Shown here: one piece after another, positions 11,145 to 22,255 of the stretch
How the letters are laid out: every line of letters begins with the position of its first letter
Position numbering within the stretch: position 1 is the stretch's first letter
Assembly (NCBI GenBank): GCA_022376515.1
Contig: WTXI01000048.1
Location: 124,001 to 188,000, forward strand
Source: Lactifluus volemus
Taxonomy: Eukaryota > Basidiomycota > Agaricomycetes > Russulales > Russulaceae
DNA: 64,000 bases
Direction: 5' to 3'
The notes under the pieces: generated by a model
What the model was told of the DNA's origin: nothing
Database searches by the model: none
The model's input: the letters and a program-made list of their open reading frames with translations, nothing else
Translations under genes and position numbers: made by a program

Positions 11145-12441
11145 CTACAGCCTGAGATAACCCTGATTTCTTCCCTCTAGTTGAGCCATCTGCTCGAATT
11201 TGGTGTCTGTCTCGCATAGGACGGTGGACCCTTGGTGCAAGTGTGACAAAAGATATTCGTGCTCCCGTTTCAATTTAATGGCGTAGTGGAGAACTGCAAA
11301 CGCTTGTTTAGCGCCCACAAGACCACAAGACATGAACGTCGAGACTTACTGGGGCCAAGACGGTCCTTCTTGCATTTCACATTAACATCGTTTGGGACAA
11401 GTATATCACAGAGTCTTGATGACTGCATGTTTTTGACACTCTCAGCTTTCTGTGCCTGTCGGCAGCTTTCTGGCCCTTTGGTTGTCCGCCACCTTTTCTG
11501 GCACGGCCGCCTCGCGTCCTTTCTGGCTGCAGAGTCTGAGAAGAAGCGCCGAGTTGGAGGAGCTGACGGTCAGCGGTCCAGGAGAAGCAGCAAAGCCTCC
11601 TTGTGAACAAGATGAGTTGGACCATAGAGTCGGATAAGAATCACCAACATCCGTAGGAGCTAAAGAGCCGCCCTGTGTCTGAGATGAGGCCACCAGAGTC
11701 ATATACGTAAACCCAGCAGAAGCGCTCGGTGATCTCAAAGGCCCCGTAGAATCTCTCAGCTGTTCAGGAAATGGTGGACATGCAGACGGAGAAGGAAGAT
11801 GAGCCAGAGAATCCATATAAGTCGGTGTAATACTTTGTGTACTCTGCAAGCGGAAGGCGTCAGCTTCGTTAAACAAGCAGAATAGTAGCAGCGCCTATGG
11901 AATAAAGTGTAGATCGTGACGGAAACGGAGAAGCGTGGCCCCACAGATGCAGGCGTTGCCATAGGATGCATGATCGTAGGTGATAGCCTCGAAATTGAAG
12001 AACCTTGTAGGGACACTCGCGTGTACGGACCACTGGCAGCGTCCGCAGGACGTATGAGAGCTGATTGAGGACCGGCCTGGAAGAGGCGCTTCGGAATGGA
12101 TGAGTATTCGTCAGAAAAGGTTGTATTCGTGGGTTCCAGAGCTCTTAAGCTCGGCCCCAGCTCTGGGACACATACTTGTATAAAAAGCTGTGACTTAGTA
12201 CCGCCTGTAAATTAGATTAAGGCACTGGCGAATATGTGCTTGAAGAGCTCTGAACATATGGATTTGCCATAGATGTGTCACTTGCGTCATTCACGGAAGA
12301 CGAAGAGAGCATCTGACTGGTGTGATCTTCTATTTCAGTAATACTTTGCGGAGGCCACTCTCACAAGGAAATCTCAGTCTGTAATCTCCGCGCTCGATGG
12401 TCCTGCTGTACTTCGTGCTGAAGAATGGTTAATGGATCCAT
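11145..12441 (-). CDS. Divergent bHLH-like transcription factor, cassette copy B (331 aa, 6 exons)
   Basis: Minus-strand exons 12441-12365, 12316-12226, 12187-11921, 11843-11645, 11562-11350 and 11293-11145 keep phase throughout and give 331 residues starting MDPLTILQHEVQQ. The bHLH-like region is at about 245-300: QAQKAESVKNMQSSRLCDIL, VPNDVNVK, then KKDRLGPILHYAIKLKREHE. The KKDRL helix-2 start and the preceding VP match copy A; the extended second helix is zipper-like. The upstream segment GSSISRLSPTIMHP parallels FSTISKLSTTIAQP in copy A. It has more introns than A and several weak donors (GTGCCT, GTCACG, GTGATT), so individual exon ends are less certain than the family call. It converges on the coiled-coil gene B. 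Confidence 0.55.
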
Positions 12442-12490
12442 GACAACCTGTAGAGCGTGCGGTCACGGTGACTCGTTGAAGTGAACTACC

Positions 12491-12793
12491 TTATATTGAA
12501 AGAAACGAGGACAAGCGCTGAGAGTTGCAGATTGGGTGTGAAGATCTTGTACATATCCCGAGTGAAGAATATCCTAAAAAATCTGACCTTTTCCTTCCAC
12601 GAATAACGTGCACAGTGGTAGGCTGGTAGCCAACAATATTGTGCCTGGAGATATCTGCAAAGCCGCCAGAGTGGAGATTCTGGAGAACAAGGCCACGGCC
12701 ATTAAATGTCAACCAGGTTTGGTCAAGGGTTGGACCCGGAACCCGCGTTGTGGATCGCGCGGAGTAAAGAGGGCTAGGGTGTGGCCTCCTCAC
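12491..12793 (-). other. Conserved upstream block B
   Basis: This minus-strand open frame upstream of bHLH-like B carries FADISRHNI and CTRSSHP, matching the block at 8331-8615. The DNA identity is clearest around TTGTGCCTGGAGAT at about 12639. A TATAAG sits between the block and the bHLH ATG, as in copy A. It shows that the duplicated unit includes the region upstream of the bHLH gene. Confidence 0.35.
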
Positions 12794-13463
12794 ACAGTGA
12801 TTGTACGTCAGGAGTTAGAGGAGAAGGAAGACAAGTGGTTACAAGTGCCAAGAACCCGGGTTAGATGTCGCGGAGTTGGCCGGGAATCGAGCAGCCGGCG
12901 GTTGCCAACAACCATCATGATCGACATGGCAGGTTACAAAGCACCTTCTTGATCCTCGATCTAGTTGTTTACAGAAGGGACATGATAAGCGGTTTGAGGC
13001 GAAACTAGACCTTTTGTGTAGCAAGTAATTCCTACGCCTGGTCCCACACCTACTGGTAAATAGCATGATGATTGACGCCATTCACCCCTGGCTTCGTCTC
13101 ACCCTTCTCAACATGGCTGCTCCTCATCAGCGACATTGTCGCCAGGGTTGCCAGTCTGCTGAAAATTGATATTCTTTGATCTGGTGTTTGTGAGAGTCGA
13201 CCATGTCTGCGCGAACTGGCAAGCGCGACTTGAACTCCTGTCTTTGCTCATGCATGTGCGAATTCAGCTTGAGGTTGCTCGTTATGTCCTATTACTTACT
13301 CACCTATTTTCATTTCTGTCCTAGCTATTGCTCGACTCCTCTATGTCTCGAATCCTTCATATAGTTGTCGCACGACCATTAATAATGATACTGTTTATCG
13401 GCTGTATCTTCTGACCCACGACCAGACGCTACTCGTACATTTACCAGTCCGAACGGTACCGAT
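12794..13463. other. Intergenic, no gene recognised
   Basis: About 0.7 kb between the duplicated unit and the 3' end of HEM13. Only short unsupported open frames were seen. Confidence 0.4.
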
Positions 13464-14498
13464 CTACTCCACCCACACCCTCGGCTTTCTCAACACTTCA
13501 AGTAGCTTGCCTTCTTCGCTCTCCGCTTCCGAGCCGACCTCGCTGCGATATTCCCACCGCGCAACCTCTGGCAAGCTGATCAGGATGCTCTCGATGCGCG
13601 CGCCTGGAGTCATGAGACCAAATTTGGTTCCTCTGTCGTACACGAGGTTGAACTCGACATAGCGGCCACGGCGGAGGAGCTGCCAACGGCGTTGGGCGTC
13701 CGTGCTCGGTGTGGAGGCGCGGCGCTCCAAGATGGGGAGATAGGATGGGAGAAAGGCATCTCCTGCGGCGCGTACGAACGCGAAGATCGTTTCGGACGTC
13801 CATGGGCGGTCTGTGAGAGCTGCGTCGGGGAGGCGCTTGTGTGGCGTGTCGCAGAGGTCGTCAAAGAAAAGTCCACCGATGCCACGCGCTTCGTTTCGGT
13901 GCGGGATAAAAAAGTACTCGTCGCACCACGCCTTGAACCCGTTGTAGAGCGCCGCACCATGTGCATCGCAGGCGCCCTTAAGCGTGGCGTGAAAGTGCCG
14001 CGCGTCGTCCTCGTAGAGGTAGGACGGGGTAAGATCGGACCCGCCGCCGAACCACCATGCGAGTAATTTGGACTCATCTTCTGGATCCGTCACTTCGAAG
14101 TAGCGGTAATTGGCGTGCACGGTCGGTGCATGTGGGTTGCGCGGGTGAATGACGAGCGATAGACCCGCAGCGAAGAAGGGGAGGTTTACTCGGCTGTCTG
14201 GATCATAAGGGAGAGATCCATGGTCTGCGCGCATCTGCTTCACAGCTGCGGGAGGAAGAGAGCCATGAATGACTGAAATGTTGACGCCAGCCTTTTCGAG
14301 GATAGTTGTGGCAGGAGTTGAGGAATATGGTGTGGAGAAGACTGAGGAGATACCGTAGCCACCTTGGGGACGTTCCCAGCGATCGCGGAGAAAGTGAGGT
14401 GCATCCGGGTCGATCTCCTCGAGTGCTGTGACTATTTTATCTTGGAGAGTCTCCACATATTCTGGAAATCTATCGCGCAAAGAACGACCCGGTATCAT
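13464..14498 (-). CDS. HEM13: Coproporphyrinogen III oxidase, oxygen-dependent (344 aa)
   Basis: A single intronless minus-strand frame of 344 residues, starting MIPGRSLRDRFPEYV at ATG 14498. A slightly longer open frame begins at a non-ATG codon and was not used. It carries the signature blocks of the family in order: NLPFFAAGLSLVIHPRNP, TVHANYRYFEV, WWFGGGSDLTP, FIPHRNEARGIGG, LFFDDL and RRGRYVEFNLVYDRGTKFGL. The enzyme makes protoporphyrinogen IX from coproporphyrinogen III in haem synthesis, with O2 as oxidant. The fungal enzyme is usually cytosolic, and no targeting extension is evident. Length is normal for the family. It is divergent from UBC1 across a 140-bp promoter. Confidence 0.96.
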   Translation of the reverse strand: MIPGRSLRDRFPEYVETLQDKIVTALEEIDPDAPHFLRDRWERPQGGYGISSVFSTPYSSTPATTILEKAGVNISVIHGSLPPAAVKQMRADHGSLPYDPDSRVNLPFFAAGLSLVIHPRNPHAPTVHANYRYFEVTDPEDESKLLAWWFGGGSDLTPSYLYEDDARHFHATLKGACDAHGAALYNGFKAWCDEYFFIPHRNEARGIGGLFFDDLCDTPHKRLPDAALTDRPWTSETIFAFVRAAGDAFLPSYLPILERRASTPSTDAQRRWQLLRRGRYVEFNLVYDRGTKFGLMTPGARIESILISLPEVARWEYRSEVGSEAESEEGKLLEVLRKPRVWVE

Positions 14499-14638
14499 TG
14501 TCAAGTCAAGTGAATGATGCTAGTAAATAGCACGTGCCGTACTAGGTGGGCGGTGCCGATAAGTTAAGCGGTGGTTGACCCAACCCTTTGCCTCAGCCTT
14601 GACATCCCCCCTTCTTCATAACATTTTCGCATTCTATC
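14499..14638. promoter_or_regulatory. Compact divergent promoter HEM13/UBC1
   Basis: Only 140 bp separates the two start codons, so the genes must share their upstream region. A CACGTG E-box lies at 14531-14536, nearer HEM13, and a CT-rich stretch precedes UBC1. Confidence 0.6.
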
Positions 14639-15490
14639 ATGTCTGACGCACGGCTTCGTAGAGTAAACAAGGAGATTGCTGGTGTGCCCGATATCTACTT
14701 TCTTATCTCGGGTTCCCTATCTCACTAACCGTCGTTCCCAAGACTGTAAGAATGACAAGTCGTCCAATATCAATATCGAGCTCATCGATAACTCTCCGTT
14801 TCATCTTCGTGGTTCCTTTGAGGGTCCACAGGATACTCCCTATCAAGGTGGTCACTTTGAAGTTGTGCGTTTTACTTGCCACCCTCTCATCCTAAAAAAC
14901 GAACTCATACCCACTGTAGGACATTGTCATTCCCGATTCATATCCCTTCCAACCCGTCAAAATGAAATTTATTACCAAAGTTTATCATCCAAACATATCC
15001 TCCGCCTCTGGCGCCATCTGCCTTGACATCCTCAAGGATGCCTGGTCACCCGTGCTTACCCTGAAATCTACCCTCATCTCCTTGCAATCCCTTCTCTGTA
15101 GCCCCGAGCCGAACGACCCGCAGGATGCCGAAGTTGCAAAGCATTATACGACCTCGCGTGCGAGCTTCGAGGATACCGCCCGGTATTGGACCCACGTGTA
15201 TGCTGGCGGTCCCGCTCCTTCCTCGGTCCCCGGGAAGGCGGGCGCTAGTGTACGCGATGAGGTTGCCATTGCCGGGCTTGACAAGGCACACGTAGACCAG
15301 TTCGAGGCTATCGGTTTCGAGCGCGGCAAGGTGGTATGTACAGTGGTACCTGCTCCCATGGGCCTTTAGTCGCTCGGCTAAAAAAGTGTGCTTGGTATAG
15401 ATCGATGTATTGCGACGACTGAACTATCGTGGCGCGAATGTCGCAAAGATTCCTGATGATAAGGTTGTCGAAGAGCTGCTCAGAGCATGA
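14639..15490 (+). CDS. UBC1: Ubiquitin-conjugating enzyme E2 with UBA domain, UBC1/UBE2K type (222 aa)
   Basis: Exons 14639-14681, 14743-14864, 14920-15333 and 15401-15490 join in phase to 222 residues. The UBC fold runs from about residue 1 to 150: [18 protein letters not shown], then [18 protein letters not shown], then [14 protein letters not shown] with catalytic Cys89. A C-terminal UBA-like segment ([20 protein letters not shown] to the end) identifies the class II E2 UBC1/E2-25K. That type extends Lys48 ubiquitin chains and works with the APC/C and in ER-associated degradation in yeast. Two introns are 55-61 nt and the last is 67 nt. Nothing is missing. Confidence 0.95.
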
Positions 15491-16340
15491 AGGGAACTGT
15501 TGCTTCTTTTTCTCAGGTTTGCATCCCAGTGGCGCGCACTGCAATCAATTGACGCAGATATGTGTCGCGGTGTGGGAGCGTTGTTGTTATCGTGCTTTTG
15601 TTGTATCCTCCCCCAACCATCATCTTCACCACTGCCCATCTGGTTTTGTATCCTTATTAGCACCGTCGTGCATACAAGCATGTTCCTCCTTCGGTCTCTC
15701 GACGCTGCGCCATTTCTTGCTGTCATTACTATCAAATGTACTTACTCGGCCGAGCATTGTCACTTTCTAGAATGCGACAGTAGACGGCAGAGGCGACCAG
15801 TGGCACAAATAAAGCCCCTTCAAACACGCCACACGCGGCAACTGACAGGTTCGAATCAGGCTAGCCCAGTCATAACGTGCGGAAAAGGCCGCGAAGCGAT
15901 CTACTTATGCATGGTGATGCTGTTATTCAGCCTTTGGTTTTCCTATGGCACACGTCATGATTGGGCAGACCTTAAGGGAAGGTGTGATGGCAACTCTGGA
16001 ATCAGTACGGTGACCCAAGTTTGGGTGCCAGGTACATCTGGTATGGCAGTACCAGGGCTCAAAATCTCGGAAGTCTCGGCCAGTGGTGTGGCTCCACCTG
16101 TTTTGCTTCGAGGGGGTATTCCAAGGTCAGCCTCCAACTGTCGACTGTGGAAGCCTTCGCGCATCGGAGTAATGGGCCATTTTGCAAAAGGACCAGTCGG
16201 CAATCAATTGGACTCCGAGCCGACTTGTTGGAGGGTGAAGCTGGTGACGAGGTAGTCCTCTCGCGGAAAGTAAATCATGAGCGTTTTCCGGGACAGGAGA
16301 ATCGGGTAGATTGCTAAAAAACCTTGCACACAGTAGAAGA

Positions 16341-16532
16341 GAAAGTACAGTCAAAGCTCTCATAACCCATAGCTCTCCTAACCCATAATCCCTCATATAC
16401 CATACAATTTTTTGTCCACCAAAGTTGGTTTTCAGGGCCATTGACATCCCTCATACCCCATAATCCCTCATAACCCATAGCCCCAGGTGTCCACGGATCA
16501 CTATGGGTTATGAGAGCTTCAACTGTACTTTC
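16341..16532. mobile_element. Foldback / MITE-like element with 32-bp terminal inverted repeats
   Basis: The left end (16341-16372, starting GAAAGTACAGTC) and the right end (16501-16532, ending ACTGTACTTTC) are inverted repeats of 32 bp with two adjacent mismatches. The 128-bp interior has no coding potential and repeats short CCCTCATA/CCCATAA units. This fits a non-autonomous foldback or MITE. No clear target-site duplication was seen at the edges, so the element may be old or the true ends slightly different. Confidence 0.65.
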
Positions 16533-16650
16533 AATCCGACGCTATAATCGTCGAGCGTTGCACATCACGAATAACTTTTGTCTGTCTTTCCACATTCGAT
16601 TTGAATTGGCCGCGTACACAAGATTTTCCTAGGTAAGAGACAAACTCCGC

Positions 16651-16860
16651 GGCAGTGCCAGGCCCGGGTTGTTCTAACAAGTGACCTAGAATTGTCAGCG
16701 TTGGTGCCAGTGCCAGGCAGTGGACAAGGATGATATTCAGTATGTACACGTATTGCGGCATGTGCAAGCCATTGACCGCCGCGTCCAGTTGCCAGTGCCA
16801 GTGACTCGGCTAGTTGAGCTCGGTTAAGCCATACAGTACTTGGTTATTTTCCCATGCCAG
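16651..16860. repeat. Cluster of short GCCAGTG motifs
   Basis: GCCAGTG or its near variants (CAGTGCCAGG, GTGCCAGTGCCAGG, TGCCAGTGCCAGTG, GCCAGTGTC) occur at about 16651, 16704, 16790 and 16855. The same core recurs singly elsewhere in intergenic DNA, for example near 8900, 18010, 23731 and 33857. Confidence 0.35.
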
Positions 16861-19800
16861 TGTCAATGTAGCTTAGCAACGAACTCAGGCTAGGTGCCCG
16901 GTTGAAACTGCTCTTGACTCGGATTTGTTTGAACACTTTACCGCGTAAAATGTTCCTGATGAAAATTTCTTCTTCTCATTTTCACGAAATGGAGCCCCTT
17001 CTGTTCCCCCCATTGGTGCAACGAGTCGGACAGTGGCCCGGGCCCGGGATCCGCAACCCTGAGTGCCACATTTTACGATATTGGCCCCGAGACAGGTACA
17101 GTACCTACTAGTACGAGGCTTGTTTCATGCTTTCATGTGTCAACATGTCAATGAGAGACAGACATTGAAAGCAATTTGATCATATTTCTCAGGCTTAACC
17201 AAACAAGAAAAGGTTAGCTTTTGAAAAATTCTTTCCAGACCATGTGACAAGGAGCTATCCGTTAAGCGCATAGGATGCGGGTACCTCGTTGTTCCCGAAT
17301 CCCGAGGCGTTCTATCTATGGGGTACTTGGTCCCCCAAGTCAAAACCTCTCTCCTTGTATTTGGCGTCATGAGAAAAGCTCGCTTTTCAGGTCGATTATC
17401 TACCGAGGTAGATTGGGATATCCATTTCTGGCCAGCACCAAGACTAACCAGAGCCTGTCCTGCGCGGGGCCGCACTTTTGTCCCAAATCCAGACTTGATC
17501 GAAGAATATCACCATGCATTCATAGCACCTTCAATTCGCGCGCCTGATCATGATCGCCACGTTGTCTGATTCTTGTTCTCACCGTTAATTCAATGCTCAT
17601 CTGCGTACTACTGCTGCGTAAGTTCAATGCAGCGTGGTGTTTTTGTTTAGGAAATGGAAAACCCCTCCGTCGCAGTTGGGAACGGAAAAACAAATCCCGT
17701 AACCTCGCACGGACACGTGGTTCAAATGCGAGCAAGCCGGTTGAGAAGGAGTTGCGATGGAGACAGACGCGTCCATCAAATCGGCTTGAGGATACTGGCA
17801 CTGGGTATGGCAAGGTGTTATCATACGCCTGGCTTTCACCACACAATGAGATGTTGGTTGCCATCAAGAACAGCTCTCTGCAAGCACACATGTCGCGTGC
17901 ACGTTGTGTCCTGGAATATGAACAAGGTCACCGTAAGAACCACTGGCAACGCCAAAGGTAGATCAAATACGTAGCTGAGAGTTGAAACGTTTCTTCAGGC
18001 CAACCACGCTGCCAGTGCACGGCCAACGCATGCTTCACCACTGCGCTTGGTAACCTCGGAGGCGCTTGGGTAAGAAGGTCTTGTAAGCAGATCTGCACCA
18101 AGAAGGCAAAGACAAACTACAGTGACTTAGTTCAAAGGTTACCCGATATCTGCGTAGCCACTTCCACCTACTTACGTTACGTGACCAGATCAAGAGGTGC
18201 TCAGTGATGCCAAAGTCCTCCGGGGCTAGTCTTGTTTGCAGCGACTTTCCAAATTGCAGGAATAATTCATGTTGTGCCGCGGCTGGCATTCGCACACACC
18301 TCTTCCTCCTTTGTAGGCATAGGTGTAGTGCGCAACTTGAAGTTCGTAATAGGTGATACGGAAGGATCTTGAATTAGAGTTCAGGGTGAGCGCGCATCAA
18401 CCCAAGCATAGAACCACTGGCAGCAAAGCTTTAGAACGGTTATTCGGTGCTCATTGTTTTGTTTTCCGTTTTGAAAGTGCATCCATATCGATCATAGATA
18501 TGTAGGTGATCAAAAGCCTTGCGGATAGAACGAGTCGAGCCAGTCCTCAGTTCTCCTGTGATCTTCTAGAACCGGACAATATACCACGGTACAACGTACG
18601 GCTCAGCCAGAAGGGATTTCCCCCCAATGATAGTTGCCTCGAGGGGAACGATCGCGAGCGGGATCTAGCACTGAGTACGAGAAGGTCATCGAAAGTAGAG
18701 GAAGCTGCCCGTTTAGCGCAAAGGTTGAGCACATCACTCGTAATGATGGACCCGGGGTTGTTTGTTTGTTTAGCTGTGGGTGCCAATATAATTGTTACCT
18801 GAGGAATCAACGTCTCGCTAGATAAAAACCGAACCTGGTCCGGGGGGCATGGGATAGTGGTTGTTCTCGTACTCGATACTGAGTTTCATTGTCGGCATTG
18901 CTAATGTTGTGCTGCAAGACATATACCCCGCCCTGTGGTAACAGCGTCGCGTTGTGCACTAGGTGTCAATGCCGTGACCTTGGTACCCTGAGAGAAGCAC
19001 CGTAAGCCTGCACACCATGTGTTAATTTGTAGGTATTTCCTAGCTCGCGTGCGCTAACGCCTTTCAGTTTGAAGGTGTAGAGTGGGCATCAAGACAACGA
19101 ACTCGATGTTTATATACGGCCACGAGACGTTGTTAGGGTAAACCTGGGTCACAACCAGGGAAAAATACAAATGAGTTCGCTGAACGGGAAGGTTTTGTTG
19201 CTTACCAGGGGAAGGACACCATATCCTCTTGATAGAGAGGTTTCTCAGGCTTTGATGAGCCAGTTCCGCCAAATCACTCATTTGCGGACATTTCGAAGTC
19301 GACATTCCACGGTGCTGTGTCAATTGCACGGTAGCTGCCCTTGTCCCTGCCATCCATCTGAATACCTTGGGCCAATTGAAGGACGATAAAGGTCAAGTAA
19401 TGTAACCCACTCTCCTCGTACTTTCAGGGTATTGCCAGCCCTGATTCCGATAAGCAATCAATTAACACACCATAAACCTTCACAAATTTGTTGTCTTGTC
19501 AGTTCAGAGAGTGCGCAAGGAACCCAATAGTCCCGAGAATTAAGGGGAGTCGTCATATGATTACCCGATGACCACGACTAAATCGTCTTGCTTCCAAGGA
19601 CCATTCGTTAAAAGTACCAAAACCTGCGTACCGCGAAATGTAGTCAGCGTCAAAACCTGACACACCTCCAGCGCCGAAGCTACGCCCTATGTGAGGTAGT
19701 GGTGGTCCGTGCGATCGTCCCACCTCTAAGCGCCACCATCGAGCGCCCAAGGCGGAACGAACGGGGTCCTCGGAATTTGGTGTGTAGAAAACAGCAAGTG

Positions 19801-20522
19801 AGCTTGCGCCAGAGACAGCACCGAGTTACGTCCGGACAACCACGTGGTACACATTTACTATGGGTTGGAGCATCCCGGGTGATGCCTTGAAAATCAAATA
19901 TTGATGTCCGCTCTACCATGTTCCGTTCCTTTCTTTCCGTTCTTTACCTCCTTTACCGTGTATGGTCCATGGACAGCCAGTCAGGTCTCTCAGTGGAGAG
20001 TAACAGGCTCAGAAAGGAGCGATCACAGGCGATGTTGGTTGGTTCCTGACACGAGACAAAAGGTTTTAACTTTGTATCGTCTGTGGTGCTAAAGTTGTCA
20101 AAAGGCGCTTAAGATTATCGTGGACAAGCTGTGTGACGGAAAACTGAATGGGCGATCGGAGCGCTGGTTATTCCACATCGGTAACGGCTTGTTTGTCAAG
20201 GCGAGATCAGTTACTAGTAGATTCTAGTTGAGCCATTTTTGACCTGCTTGAAAAAGATTCAGTCCCCCACACGTGTGAATGCCAAATATACGAAGAAGAG
20301 AAGCGTAATTCGTCTGAAAAAATGCTATTTCACAAGATCCGGCCAGAACGTGTCAGATTGGGATGGGACAAACTATGCGAGCCAGCAGTTCAGTGGCCGC
20401 GTGAACTTGAACTTGCACTCCGCCGCGGTGGGATGTGCTGACGCTAAAGGGATATCGTCAGCATCACGTGGTATTATGCGTTGCTTTGGTTCCATGACCA
20501 ACGCTGCTCTAAGCTCTTCATT

Positions 20523-21224
20523 ATGATTCGATTCATCCTAGTTCAGGTAAAGTCAAAACTCTTCTGACTATACAGAGTCACCAAATCGCTAATTTTATCA
20601 GAATCGTCAAGGCAAGACGCGGTTGTCAAAGTGGTACGTTCCATACGACGATGAGGAGAAGGTACGCACTTCTGAGAAGATTTGGTTTTTAATGCAAACT
20701 CTGCCCACAGCTTCGTCTGCGTGGTGAGGTGCATCGATTAGTGGCCGCGCGTGATCAGAAGTATCAGTCGAATTTCGTTGAGGTGGGCAAATCCCATTGC
20801 TGTTGTCCTTTGTTGGCCTTGCGCCTACTTAATAGCTCGTCAGTTCCGGAATTACAAGATTGTATACCGCCGTTATGCTGGCCTCTTCTTCTGCATCTGC
20901 GTCGATGCAAATGACAACGAGCTTGCATACCTGGAGGCGATCCACCTGTTTGTCGAGATTCTCGGTGGGTCCGACCTACATTTTGGTGCCGAGGGTTACT
21001 TATACACAATCAGACTCTTTCTTTGACAACGTCTGCGAGCTAGATCTGGTGTTTAATTTTTACAAGGTATACGGGTATTGTCAGGCGATTCATGCCGTTG
21101 CTGACTGATTCGCGTATTCCAGGTCTATGCCATTCTAGACGAAATATTCTTGGCAGGAGAAATAGAAGAAACTAGCAAGGATGTAGTACTATCCAGGTTG
21201 GATACCTTGGAGAAGTTAGAGTGA
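20523..21224 (+). CDS. APS2: AP-2 complex subunit sigma (143 aa, 6 exons)
   Basis: Exons 20523-20546, 20602-20661, 20711-20782, 20844-20964, 21014-21066 and 21123-21224 join in phase to 143 residues. The product reads as a textbook clathrin adaptor small chain: [20 protein letters not shown], then VPYDDEEK, then [20 protein letters not shown], then [14 protein letters not shown], then [18 protein letters not shown], then [10 protein letters not shown]. The near-invariant AP-2 sigma sequence, rather than AP-1 sigma, sets the call. The protein is a core subunit of the plasma-membrane AP-2 adaptor for clathrin endocytosis. Six exons for 143 codons is typical of basidiomycete intron density. Confidence 0.97.
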
Positions 21225-22255
21225 CCTCACTTTATCCGTCTTTGTATTGTGTTCTACTTTTCTCCTTGTTGTAATTAGGTATCGCTTCTGTGATTCGCCC
21301 TCTGTCCCTTGATAAAAGCTCAGTCGTTGGTTTACGATTGATGGCTTTTGTTTTCGGCCACAAATATACTCTGCGGAACGATTGATAAATCAGGTTCACA
21401 TGAACCCACACATATCATTTCATTTGAATCACGGGAGCATATGGGGCAGCATTTCTTTTCGGGCCAACGCCTCGTTGCTCCGCTCCTGCTCGCTACCAAA
21501 GGGACACCCACTGGCACACTCGGGCATCACTGCATCATCCCTAATTACTTATCTACGCTTTCTACTCATGTTTCTGGGACACTTTGAACCGTCGACCACT
21601 GGTGTTTCCCATAGACATCGGGACAGCGCAAACAACCTCAGCGTGAAGATGTGGTATACTAGGAAATTTGGAGAGGTTCACGGGAGAACTGTTAAGTAGG
21701 CAGTATGACACGGGGCTTCTGGGTCTTACGGACTGATGCAGCAGGGTTCATCGAAGTTCATCCTCCAGGTCGACAGGGTTGAGGATAGCTAGTTGTCCAA
21801 TTTGTCCAACTCTCATCGGTTTCCAGAACACGTGAAGGGCACGACCCAGAACCCAACTGCGATGGATGCTAGATGGCAGCTTGAGGCAGTGTTTACTTAT
21901 ACAGTACAGTACAGTACGGCCGCCGCACGTGGCAGTGTTCGTGGCTCCGAGCTTAGTGGGCACCTCCTCGGCTCAGCCTCGTGTACTAGCGCCGCTCATC
22001 GGCAATTCCAAACGCTGTCTGTGCCGGAATAGGTTACACCATTCGGACCCGTTCCCCGTCAAACCTGTCCCACTGTCGCCCACCGGAGTCGAAAGTGGCT
22101 AGCCTCGAAGGACAAGATTTTCCCTGAACGAGTGGAGCCGAGGCTGTACTCTTCCCTCAACGTGAGAACCGGGCTGGCCCATTAAGCACACCTTGTCCCT
22201 CAGGCTCACGCATTACTCACCCACTGTTTTATAGGACGACTATGCTTTACAGCCC
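21225..22255. other. Intergenic, no gene recognised
   Basis: About 1.0 kb. It contains a triple CAGTA repeat (ACAGTACAGTACAGTAC) at about 21901-21917. The last 100 bp would be the promoter of the F-box-like gene. Confidence 0.4.

Larger units (their letters stand above)
15491..20522. other. Gene-poor region
   Basis: Five kilobases without a gene that could be supported. A 251-codon open frame at 15500-16255 lacks an early ATG and any motif, and overlaps the UBC1 3' end. The region holds a 192-bp foldback element, a cluster of GCCAGTG motifs, and a GGTACAGTACC at about 17096. The open frame at 17593-17961 has no recognised content. Confidence 0.4.

Noticed and set aside
13498..14077. Overlapping minus- and plus-strand frames within HEM13
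   Set aside because: Shadows of the GC-rich HEM13 coding sequence.
15500..16255. 251-codon open frame downstream of UBC1
   Set aside because: Starts at a non-ATG codon close behind the UBC1 stop, shows no domain or biased composition, and competing frames overlap it. A chance open frame is more likely.
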